Source: Methylomicrobium lacus_A (GTDB lineage Bacteria; Pseudomonadota; Gammaproteobacteria; Methylococcales; Methylomonadaceae). From it: DNA of 64,000 nucleotides. Of this stretch, positions 57,368 through 64,000 are shown in pieces. The stretch spans positions 186,001-250,000 of the forward strand of contig NZ_CP169217.1 in NCBI RefSeq assembly GCF_041897535.1. The letters run 5' to 3'. The stretch's first letter is position 1. Each line of letters starts with the position of its first letter. A program made the position numbers and the translations under genes. Under the pieces are notes generated by a model. That model was given only the letters and a program-made list of their open reading frames with translations, searched no databases and was not told where the DNA came from.

Positions 57368-58468
57368 TTATAAATCGCCATGCAAACCCGGTATGCCGAT
57401 ATGTTGAATGTGGAGGGCGTTCCGGCCTTCTTCATAGGCGAGCAGTTTGCCTTCCTCGCGCCAAATCCGGAAGGCCAGCGCATGAGACAAGACCCGTACC
57501 GGATAGCCACGCGGCTTTTCCTGTAAGTAAGGCTGGATGGTCGTGAAGTCCGAGGCGTGGTATTGGTTCATGATGAAACGCAAGCCGCCGTTGGCGGGGC
57601 CGATGTTGTAGGCCAGCAGCGCCAAAAACAGGTCTTCATGCATTTCGTCCAGATAATGCTTGAGCGTCGCGGCGGCGACAAAGGCATTGTGCTTGGGATT
57701 CTGCAAGTCCAATTTGTCGACCTGCAACTGATCGGCGGCTTCTTCGAGGGTCGCTTTCGGCACTTGTGTGATCTGAAACAGACCACGCCCGCCGTCGGCG
57801 CTGTCTTTCGGCAGGAACGAGGATTCGGCCGCGGCAATGCCGTGCAGAATATTCACGTCGACATCGAAAGCCTCGGCCGCGGCCTCGATCGCGGGCGTAA
57901 ATCTCTTGGCCCGATCCAGCATTTTTTGCAAGTCCTTGGTGCCGTAACGCCGGTAAGCGGCATAGATCTGATGCGCCAAGGTCACGCGCCCGGCTTCTTC
58001 CTTGCCGCCGACCAGCGTGCGAAAACGCCCATAGGCCAACGCGAAATTATCCTGTACGGTAAACCAGCCGATAATGATGGCCAGACTGGCGGCGACCAAC
58101 GGCGATAGGAACTCCGCCTTCAAATCCAACCATTGGCGCAATCGCCACCAGCCGAGCAGAGACACCAGCGCCAGCAGCACCAGCAGCAAGATGCCGAAAG
58201 CGAACGGCAACAAGCTGCCGAAAAAACTGGTGCCGGTGAAGCGGTCGGCGGAATACCCGATCAACACGATAATCAGCGAAATCGCGACGCTCGCGAGGCT
58301 GATCATTTCGACCGCGAGCATCGCCAGCTTGCGTTGCAAATAACCGGGGGGCGGCGGCGCTTTTTTCTTTTTTCGGGATTTCGAGGTGCCTTTCTTAGCT
58401 GACGTCGATTTCCGCTTCGGCTTGGGCGGATCTATCTCGGCTTCGGGGAGGCTTTCCTGTTTATCCAT
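57368..58468 (-). CDS. Membrane-anchored lytic transglycosylase (SLT domain)
   Basis: 366 residues. The cytoplasmic N-terminus is rich in Lys/Ser/Pro (PKRKSTSAKKGTSKSRKKKKAPPPPG), followed by two or three membrane helices (about 47-145) and a C-terminal SLT domain. The catalytic Glu is in ILHGIAAAESSFLPKDSADGGRGLFQIT, and NAFVAAATLKHYLDEMHEDLFLALLAYNIGPANG (AYN-x-G motif) follows. It cleaves peptidoglycan glycan strands. The basic cytosolic tail is unusual for this family. It begins 15 bases after the HAD phosphatase gene. Confidence 0.87.
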   Translation of the reverse strand: MDKQESLPEAEIDPPKPKRKSTSAKKGTSKSRKKKKAPPPPGYLQRKLAMLAVEMISLASVAISLIIVLIGYSADRFTGTSFFGSLLPFAFGILLLVLLALVSLLGWWRLRQWLDLKAEFLSPLVAASLAIIIGWFTVQDNFALAYGRFRTLVGGKEEAGRVTLAHQIYAAYRRYGTKDLQKMLDRAKRFTPAIEAAAEAFDVDVNILHGIAAAESSFLPKDSADGGRGLFQITQVPKATLEEAADQLQVDKLDLQNPKHNAFVAAATLKHYLDEMHEDLFLALLAYNIGPANGGLRFIMNQYHASDFTTIQPYLQEKPRGYPVRVLSHALAFRIWREEGKLLAYEEGRNALHIQHIGIPGLHGDL

Positions 58469-58483
58469 GAATGATCTATCGGG

Positions 58484-59170
58484 TCATTTGTGTAAATGAT
58501 CGGCGGGACACACGCCGTTGCGTAGACTAATGATAGGCCATTTTGCCGATTCGGCGTGTTGCCGTAGGGTATCGTCGGGATCGACCGCGATCGGATTTTC
58601 GACCTTGCTCAGCAGGGGCAGGTCGTTATGCGAATCGCTGTAAAACCAGCTGTTTTGCAGCGATTCGTTCGAACTTTGCAGCCAGTTTTCCAGGTAAGCA
58701 ACCTTGCCTTCCCGAAAGCAGGGCAGGCCGACGAAAGCGCCGGTATAGCGTCCGTCCTTGAATTCCGGCGTGGTTGCGAGCAGGTTGTCGATGCCGAACA
58801 ATTTGACGATCGGTTCGGTCACGAAACGGTTGGTCGCGGTGATCACCAACAGCGTGTCGCCGCGCTTTTTATGTTTTTCGACCAGTTCGAGGGCCGGTTG
58901 CAAGAGCAACGGACGAATGATGTCCTCGATAAATTCGGCGCGCCATCGATGCAGTTGTTCTGGCGCATGCAGGGACAAGGGGCGCAGCGAAAATTGCAGG
59001 AACTCAACGATGTTCAGGGTACCGTGTTTATAGTCGTCGTAAAACTTGGCGTTTGCCTGCTCATAGGCGTCCTTGTCGACGATGCCCCGGTCCACCAAAA
59101 ATTGCCCCCATAAATAGTCGCTGTCGTCGGCTATCAGGGTATTGTCCAAATCGAAAATTGCTAAACTCAC
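58484..59170 (-). CDS. HAD-IB family phosphatase (SerB-like)
   Basis: 228 residues. HAD motif I is AIFDLDNTLIADDSDYLW, motif II LLVITATNRF, motif III K-x-x-YLENW and motif IV YSDSHNDLPLL. The C1 cap helix (YEQANAKFYDDYKHGTLNIVEFLQFSLRPL) is that of HAD-IB hydrolases. These enzymes dephosphorylate phosphoserine or other small phosphates, sometimes phosphatidylglycerol phosphate-like lipids. Divergence from rppH is a conserved gammaproteobacterial arrangement. Confidence 0.88.
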   Translation of the reverse strand: MSLAIFDLDNTLIADDSDYLWGQFLVDRGIVDKDAYEQANAKFYDDYKHGTLNIVEFLQFSLRPLSLHAPEQLHRWRAEFIEDIIRPLLLQPALELVEKHKKRGDTLLVITATNRFVTEPIVKLFGIDNLLATTPEFKDGRYTGAFVGLPCFREGKVAYLENWLQSSNESLQNSWFYSDSHNDLPLLSKVENPIAVDPDDTLRQHAESAKWPIISLRNGVCPADHLHK

Positions 59171-59322
59171 GGCTATCCTGTCAATAAATAAAAGGCTCGT
59201 CGCCTATGGAAACTCGGTTGATTTTATGGTTCAATGAGGTATTAATTTAACTGCCTCGCCATCCCCGCAATTTTATCATACACACATCGGGGAGAAGGCA
59301 AGGCAAACAACAAGGTTTTGAC

Positions 59323-59904
59323 ATGATAGACTCGAAAGGATACCGGCCCAATGTCGGGATCATCCTTTGCAATGACGAGGGTCGCGTGTTTTGGGCAAAA
59401 CGGATGGGGATGAATGCTTGGCAGTTTCCTCAAGGCGGAATCAATCATGATGAAGATCCAGAAACGGCGATGTATCGTGAATTGTGGGAAGAGACCGGCT
59501 TGCAGCAGCAGCATGTTCAGGTGCTGGGGCGCACCCGTTACTGGTTAAGATATAAACTGCCCGAACGTTACATTCGCAAAAACACGTTACCCGTTTGCAT
59601 CGGACAAAAACAGATTTGGTTTATTTTACGGCTGGTTACGCATGAATCGAACGTGCGTTTCGACCATTGCCCCAAGCCGGAATTCGACAGTTGGCGTTGG
59701 GTCGATTACTGGGAGCCGCTGAAGGATGTCGTTTACTTCAAGCGCAAGGTATATCAGCGCGCGATGACCGAACTCAGCGAGGTTCTGGCGACCGAAGGGA
59801 TGCCGGTCGAGGCGGCAAGCAAAACGGTCAAGGAGTTGCAGACCACCAGACCGCCCAAAAGCAGCCGGCGACCCAAATACAGAAAAGCCAGGGCGAGGGC
59901 ATAA
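59323..59904 (+). CDS. rppH: RNA pyrophosphohydrolase
   Basis: 193 residues (MIDSKGYRPNVGIILCNDEGRVFWAKRMGMNAWQFPQGGI). The Nudix box is GGINHDEDPETAMYRELWEETGL, matching GX5EX7REUXEEXGU. It removes the 5' pyrophosphate of mRNA and so triggers decay. The C-terminal tail is long and basic (KSSRRPKYRKARARA). It is convergent with the phosphodiesterase gene. Confidence 0.96.
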   Translation: MIDSKGYRPNVGIILCNDEGRVFWAKRMGMNAWQFPQGGINHDEDPETAMYRELWEETGLQQQHVQVLGRTRYWLRYKLPERYIRKNTLPVCIGQKQIWFILRLVTHESNVRFDHCPKPEFDSWRWVDYWEPLKDVVYFKRKVYQRAMTELSEVLATEGMPVEAASKTVKELQTTRPPKSSRRPKYRKARARA

Positions 59905-59909
59905 CGGCT

Positions 59910-60701
59910 TCAATAGGGGCCGGCTTTCGACTGTAAACCGCTGAGCGCTTCCGGCAAGCGGTAAACGGCGGTTTTTAGGCCACCGTCCCGTTGCAGGCGT
60001 ATCATCCGGTAGCCGGGCGCGGTATCGACTACGCTGAATCCCATGCTTCCCGGCTCGAACTGAAAGCAGGTCGAGGGTGCGCTGAAGAGGCGTATCGCAT
60101 CAACCTGCTTATCCATCACCTGGTGTATATGGCCGCAGGTGACCGCCTTGACCCTTGGGTAGCGGCGCAGCACGGCAAGAAATTCCTCACTGTTTTTTAT
60201 CATCATCGCATCGAGCCAGGGGCTGGCGATCGTTTGACAATGATGGTGCACCGCAATCAGCGCATGCCGATCCGGATAAGTGCGCAAACACGCTTCCAGA
60301 AAGTCCAATTCCTGTTTTTCCAGTCGGCCGCCGGGTTTGCCGGGTATTTGGCTGTTCAACGCGATGATCTGCCAGTTGCCGATGAATGTCTGTTTGTTGC
60401 AGCTGATCTGATCCACATTCAAAGCGCTCTGCATCTGCGCGAGGTCATCATGATTGCCCGGCAGACAGATGCAGGGAATACCGTAAGTTTGCAGTTTTTG
60501 GGCGATGCGCTGATAACTGGCGATCGTCGGATGTTGCGCCAGGTCGCCGGTAGCCAGGATCAAATCGATTTTTGGATTGGCCGCGAAGGCATGGTCAAGA
60601 ACCTTGTGAAAATAATATTCCGTATCGACGCCGAGCATCGTCTCGCCAAGGAGAGGGAGAACATGCAAGTCGGAAATTTGCAGGATCGAATACTCAGGCA
60701 T
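59910..60701 (-). CDS. cpdA: Calcineurin-like phosphodiesterase (CpdA-type)
   Basis: 263 residues. Metallophosphoesterase motifs in order: ISDLHV (D-x-H), LILATGDLAQHPTIASY (GD), CLPGNHDDLAQM (GNHD), ALIAVHHHCQTI (H) and KAVTCGHIHQV (GHxH). CpdA enzymes hydrolyse 3',5'-cAMP. The start is seven bases after the argA stop, so they are likely cotranscribed. cAMP activity is by family only. Confidence 0.9.
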   Translation of the reverse strand: MPEYSILQISDLHVLPLLGETMLGVDTEYYFHKVLDHAFAANPKIDLILATGDLAQHPTIASYQRIAQKLQTYGIPCICLPGNHDDLAQMQSALNVDQISCNKQTFIGNWQIIALNSQIPGKPGGRLEKQELDFLEACLRTYPDRHALIAVHHHCQTIASPWLDAMMIKNSEEFLAVLRRYPRVKAVTCGHIHQVMDKQVDAIRLFSAPSTCFQFEPGSMGFSVVDTAPGYRMIRLQRDGGLKTAVYRLPEALSGLQSKAGPY

Positions 60702-60708
60702 CAGGGCT

Positions 60709-62025
60709 TCAGTCGACCGTCTTGAAGAGAATTTTGGAGTTCCGCTGCGGATTATAAAGACGCTTCAGCGAATCCGGCAGGCTGTGCAAATCCGTCGGGG
60801 TGAATCCCCGTTCGATAAACCAGTGCATCGTTTGCGTCGACAAGGCATAGATCTTTTGCAGCCCGGAACGCTTCGCCTTAGCATAAGAATATTCCATCAG
60901 CCGGTTCCCCCTGGAAGCGCCCTGATAATCGGCATGCACGGCCAGGCAGGCGATCACGCCGCTTTGGCTCAGTTCATCCCGATGCAATGCGGTGCAGCCG
61001 ATAATCAAGCCGTCGCGTTCGATAATGATGTAGTCGGCGATTTCCATCTCGATTTTTTCGCGCGAACGTTTGGCCAGAATGCCTTGCTGTTCGAGCGGCT
61101 TGATCAGTTCCAGGATGCCGCCGATGTCGTTCAACGTCGCCTGCCGCAATTCTTCGAACGGCGTCGCGCTGATCAGCGTGCCGACGCCGTTGCGGGTAAA
61201 CAATTCGAGCAATAAAGCGCCGTCGGTCGTGCGGTCGATCAGATGCACCCGGCTGACGCCCGCGTTCGATGATTGAATAGCGGCTTTCAACGGCAGGCTG
61301 GCGATAATCGGAAGGTCTGGGTGCTGCTGCAAAAACGCGCCGGCTTCGAGCGTCGTCATCTGCTGGATCTGCTTGCCGCTGCCTGGGTCCTGAAAACCTT
61401 GCTCGGTCAGCAGAATCAGTTTCTCGGCCTTCAACGCGATCGCAACCTGGGTGGCGACCTGTTCGGCGGACAGATTGAAAACCTCGCCGCTCGGCGAATA
61501 GCCGATCGGCGAGATCAGCACGACAGCATCCTGATCGAGCTGCTGCGCGATCGCCGCGCCATCGATGCGCCGCACTTCGCCGGTATGGCCATAGTCGACC
61601 CCATCGATCACGCCGATCGGTTTGGCGGTCACGAAATTGCCGGAGGCGACCCGGAGGCCGTAACCCGCCATCGGCGTATTCGCCAGGCCCAGCGACAGCA
61701 GCGCCTCGATCTCGACCCGCGCGGTGCCAGCCGCCTCCTTCACGCATTGCAAAGCCAGATCGCTGGTGATCCGAAGGTTATTGTGAAACAGGGAAGGGGC
61801 GTCCAGTTTTTTCAGGCGTTCGTCGATCTGTGGGCGAATGCCGTGCACCAGCACCAGACGAATGCCGAGGCTCTTCAGCAACGCAAAGTCGTGCACCAGA
61901 TGATCGAAGTCCGGGTCCAGCAGCGCCTCGCCGCCGAAATTGATCACGAAGGTTTTGTTGCGATGCGCGTGGATGTAGGGCGATGAATCTCTGAACCAGT
62001 TGACGAAGGATTGGTTGGGTAACAT
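60709..62025 (-). CDS. argA: N-acetylglutamate synthase
   Basis: 438 residues. An amino-acid kinase-like domain (1-290: KTFVINFGGEALLDPDFDHLVHDFALLKSLGIRLVLVHGIRPQID) that binds arginine is followed by a GNAT acetyltransferase domain (YIIIERDGLIIGCTALHRDELSQSGVIACLAVHADYQGASRGNRLMEYSYAKAKRSGL). It makes N-acetylglutamate, the first step of arginine synthesis, and is inhibited by arginine. Full length. Confidence 0.96.
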   Translation of the reverse strand: MLPNQSFVNWFRDSSPYIHAHRNKTFVINFGGEALLDPDFDHLVHDFALLKSLGIRLVLVHGIRPQIDERLKKLDAPSLFHNNLRITSDLALQCVKEAAGTARVEIEALLSLGLANTPMAGYGLRVASGNFVTAKPIGVIDGVDYGHTGEVRRIDGAAIAQQLDQDAVVLISPIGYSPSGEVFNLSAEQVATQVAIALKAEKLILLTEQGFQDPGSGKQIQQMTTLEAGAFLQQHPDLPIIASLPLKAAIQSSNAGVSRVHLIDRTTDGALLLELFTRNGVGTLISATPFEELRQATLNDIGGILELIKPLEQQGILAKRSREKIEMEIADYIIIERDGLIIGCTALHRDELSQSGVIACLAVHADYQGASRGNRLMEYSYAKAKRSGLQKIYALSTQTMHWFIERGFTPTDLHSLPDSLKRLYNPQRNSKILFKTVD

Positions 62026-62047
62026 GAAGGGTCGGGTTTATTGATAG

Positions 62048-62338
62048 TTACTTTCGTGATTGCCAATAATTGGGTTCTTTTCTCAAGTGCATCACGGCGA
62101 TTATTTCAATTCGTTCGGGTCGCGTGCGAAAAATAATCGCATAGGGAAAATGCAATAGCCGACATTTCCTGATGTTGACATCTATTTTTCGATACAACAA
62201 TGGATTACGGCATGCTCTGCTAATGGCATCTTCCACGGCTTCAATAAATCGTTTTTCCAGCCCCGCTTGCTGTTGTTTATAAAATATGACAGTTTGTTCC
62301 AATTCCGTTCGAGCTTGAGGATGGAAGAAAAACTTCAT
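62048..62338 (-). CDS. RelE/ParE-type toxin
   Basis: 96 residues: MKFFFHPQARTELEQTVIFYKQQQAGLEKRFIEAVEDAISRACRNPLLYRKIDVNIRKCRLLHFPYAIIFRTRPERIEIIAVMHLRKEPNYWQSRK. It has the ParE/RelE fold order, with the C-terminal strand V-M-H-x-R-x-x-x-x-W. It is probably a gyrase or ribosome-dependent growth toxin neutralised by the upstream product. It overlaps the antitoxin gene by four bases. Confidence 0.9.
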   Translation of the reverse strand: MKFFFHPQARTELEQTVIFYKQQQAGLEKRFIEAVEDAISRACRNPLLYRKIDVNIRKCRLLHFPYAIIFRTRPERIEIIAVMHLRKEPNYWQSRK

Positions 62339-62559
62339 AAATAACGTTGTTTGAGATCGGCCATAAATTGCTCGCCGTCAACAAGTAGCGACGGATTGGA
62401 ATCTATTTCTCGACAGCGTTTTTGTATTTCTTGCTGCCAGGCTTCCGAAACCAGAAAATCTTCTTCATAATCCAAGCTTTCCAGCAAGATTTCGGCAATG
62501 TAGGCTCTCGCTGCCGGCGCAAGTTTTAGCGCTTGCTCGGTAATTGTTTCGATATTCAT
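62335..62559 (-). CDS. Addiction module antitoxin
   Basis: 74 residues: MNIETITEQALKLAPAARAYIAEILLESLDYEEDFLVSEAWQQEIQKRCREIDSNPSLLVDGEQFMADLKQRYL. This is the short helical pattern of the addiction-module component family (L-x-x-AxRA-x-LAE-x-LLESL, W-x-x-E-I-x-R-x-x-E, V-x-x-x-x-x-x-x-x-L-K-x-R). It precedes the toxin with a four-base overlap and probably autoregulates. Confidence 0.9.
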   Translation of the reverse strand: MNIETITEQALKLAPAARAYIAEILLESLDYEEDFLVSEAWQQEIQKRCREIDSNPSLLVDGEQFMADLKQRYL

Positions 62560-62639
62560 AAATGACCTCCATTCTTTTGAGGTTATTTGGATATTTTGTA
62601 GATTGGGTTAGCGATAGCTTAACCCAGCATTCGCGGCCT

Positions 62640-62788
62640 AGATGTGCTGGGTTACGGATGTCGCCTAATAGTATCTACGGCCCTTGTTTAACAAAGTGAG
62701 TCCGATTACGCTAATCGGAGCTACGCGGGCTGAGGTACGTAGCCCAATAGAAATATGATGTTGGGCAACGATAAAGCCGTTGCCCAAC
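62640..62788. repeat. Palindrome-rich intergenic DNA with ilvD-side hairpin
   Basis: A perfect 8-bp hairpin TCCGATTA-cgc-TAATCGGA lies at 62701-62719. A perfect 11-bp hairpin GTTGGGCAACG/CGTTGCCCAAC lies at 62760-62788, 25 bp past the ilvD stop and a possible terminator without a clear U-run. These hairpins do not match the GGCGGATT family. Confidence 0.6.
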
Positions 62789-62812
62789 CTCAAGATGGAG
62801 CGTACCTTATAC

Positions 62813-64000
62813 TCAGTCCAAATTATCCGTCACCGCGCCTTTCGATGCCGAGCTGACCAATTTCGCATATTTCGCCAACACGCCACGGGTGTAACGCGGC
62901 GCCGGCTGCTTCCATTTGTCGAAACGGCGAGCGATTTCGTGTTCATTCACATGCAGCGTCAACTCATTGGTTTCCGCGTCGATCGTGATTTGATCACCAT
63001 TTTGCACGATCGCCAGCGCGCCGCCGGTATAGGCTTCCGGGGTGATGTGGCCGACCACGAAGCCGTGGGTGCCGCCGGAGAAACGGCCGTCGGTGATCAG
63101 GGCGACGTCCTTGCCGAGCCCCTTGCCCATTACCGCCGAAGTCGGCGACAGCATTTCGCGCATGCCCGGGCCGCCTTTCGGACCTTCATAGCGGATCACG
63201 ATCACGTCGCCCTTGACGATGTCTCCGTTCAGAATCGCCTGCAAGGCCTGTTCCTCGGCGTCGAAGACTTTCGCCTTGCCGGTGAATACCAGGCCTTCCT
63301 TGCCGGTGATTTTCGCGACCGCGCCTTCGGGGGCGAGGTTGCCGTACAAGACGACCAAGTGGCTGTCTTTTTTGATCGGCTGATCCAGAGGGCGAATCAT
63401 GTCCTGACCTTCGGGGTATGGCTTCACGTCAGCCAGATTTTCGGCCAGCGTCTTGCCGGTCACGGTCAGACAGTCGCCGTGCAAGAGGCCGCGGTCCAAG
63501 AGTTCCTTCATCAACGGCTGAATGCCGCCGATTTCGATCAGTTCGGCCATTGAGTAGTGGCCGCTCGGTTTCAGGTCGGCGACCATCGGCACGTGCTTGC
63601 CGATGCGGGTGAAATCGTCCAGGCTCAGGTCGACGCCGGTCGCATTCGCCATCGCCAGAAGATGCAGGACCGCATTGGTCGAGCCGCCGAGCGCGATGAC
63701 GACCGTGATCGCGTTTTCGAACGCGGCCTTGGTCATGATGTCGCGCGGCTTGATGTCTTTTTTCAGCAATTCCAATACCGCCGCGCCCGCGCGTTCGCAG
63801 TCGAGACGTTTGTCATCGGAAACCGCCGCCTGCGCGGAACTGTTCGGCAGGCTCATGCCCAACGCTTCGATCGCGGAGGCCATCGTGTTCGCGGTGTACA
63901 TGCCGCCGCAGGAGCCGGCGCCCGGAATCGCTTTCGCCTCGATTTCGGCCAGTTCCGCGTCGTCGATCTTGTTGTTCGCGCGCGCGCCGACCGCTTCGAA
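62813..64000 (-). CDS. ilvD: Dihydroxy-acid dehydratase, C-terminal part (runs off window)
   Basis: 396 codons visible, open at the right edge. IlvD dehydrates dihydroxy-acids in valine and isoleucine synthesis. Visible marks: GAGSCGGMYTANTM (an Fe-S cysteine), ALGGSTNAVLHLLAMAN, LKPSGHYSMAELIEIGGI, VLYGNLAPEGAVAKITG, IRYEGPKGGPGMREMLSPTSA and TDGRFSGGTHGFVVGHITPEA. The N-terminal third lies outside the window. A hairpin at 62760-62788 follows its stop. Confidence 0.97.
   Translation of the reverse strand, partial: FEAVGARANNKIDDAELAEIEAKAIPGAGSCGGMYTANTMASAIEALGMSLPNSSAQAAVSDDKRLDCERAGAAVLELLKKDIKPRDIMTKAAFENAITVVIALGGSTNAVLHLLAMANATGVDLSLDDFTRIGKHVPMVADLKPSGHYSMAELIEIGGIQPLMKELLDRGLLHGDCLTVTGKTLAENLADVKPYPEGQDMIRPLDQPIKKDSHLVVLYGNLAPEGAVAKITGKEGLVFTGKAKVFDAEEQALQAILNGDIVKGDVIVIRYEGPKGGPGMREMLSPTSAVMGKGLGKDVALITDGRFSGGTHGFVVGHITPEAYTGGALAIVQNGDQITIDAETNELTLHVNEHEIARRFDKWKQPAPRYTRGVLAKYAKLVSSASKGAVTDNLD

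Overview
The window looks like chromosomal DNA of a methylotrophic gammaproteobacterium, most likely a type I methanotroph (Methylococcales). The main clue is a formaldehyde-activating enzyme (fae) at 24195-24713. Supporting clues are a split adenosylcobalamin-dependent ribonucleotide reductase (nrdJ) and a typical gammaproteobacterial housekeeping set. The genus cannot be fixed from this sequence alone.

Layout. (1) 1-16344 is dense housekeeping: a thiopurine methyltransferase fragment divergent from a MerR regulator, ispH-hslR, rraA, dtd, a thermonuclease, the run rpoZ-spoT-ridA-recG-ubiC on the minus strand, pgk divergent from nadK, then recN translationally coupled to an agmatine deiminase. 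(2) 16348-31218 is a loose accessory zone of secreted and lipoprotein genes, a K+ channel, fae, a secreted flavin amine oxidase, DUF421 and a methyltransferase. It is studded with about nine copies of an 80-90 bp double-hairpin repeat, a RAYT transposase with its palindrome, an IS66-family insertion lying inside one repeat, and an ndh gene fragment. (3) 31316-34167 holds nrdJ in two parts behind a NrdR box. (4) 34536-44330 begins at tRNA-Ser(TGA) with a decayed tyrosine recombinase. It continues with a surface-polysaccharide-type cluster (epimerase, flippase, kinase, nucleotidyltransferase) broken by an IS701-type fragment and ending in a cysQ gene that has lost its catalytic core, then gene debris, then a MerR with a mercury-type operator facing a tiny membrane protein. 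(5) 44499-57081 is a complete Tn3-family transposon of 12,583 bp. (6) 57368-64000 returns to core genes: lytic transglycosylase, HAD phosphatase, rppH, a phosphodiesterase, argA, a toxin-antitoxin pair, and ilvD running off the end.

The most interesting object is the Tn3-family element. It has 57-bp terminal inverted repeats (52/57 identical by eye) and a 5-bp TCAAA target duplication. Its tnpR-tnpA module sits at the right end. The passengers are all ion-transport or envelope genes: a ClC-type protein lacking the gating glutamate, a plasma-membrane type P-type H+-ATPase, a SpoIIAA-like protein, a CPA2 cation:proton antiporter, a CaCA-type antiporter and a DUF2490 outer-membrane protein. This reads as a transposable ion and pH homeostasis package; that function is inferred from the families only.

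Several genes are visibly broken: cysQ by in-frame core deletion, ndh by truncation, an integrase by frameshift, an IS701 transposase by frameshift and truncation, and a small transposon-borne membrane gene by an internal TAG. Region 17-45 kb therefore looks like a decaying, repeatedly rearranged accessory segment between two conserved blocks.
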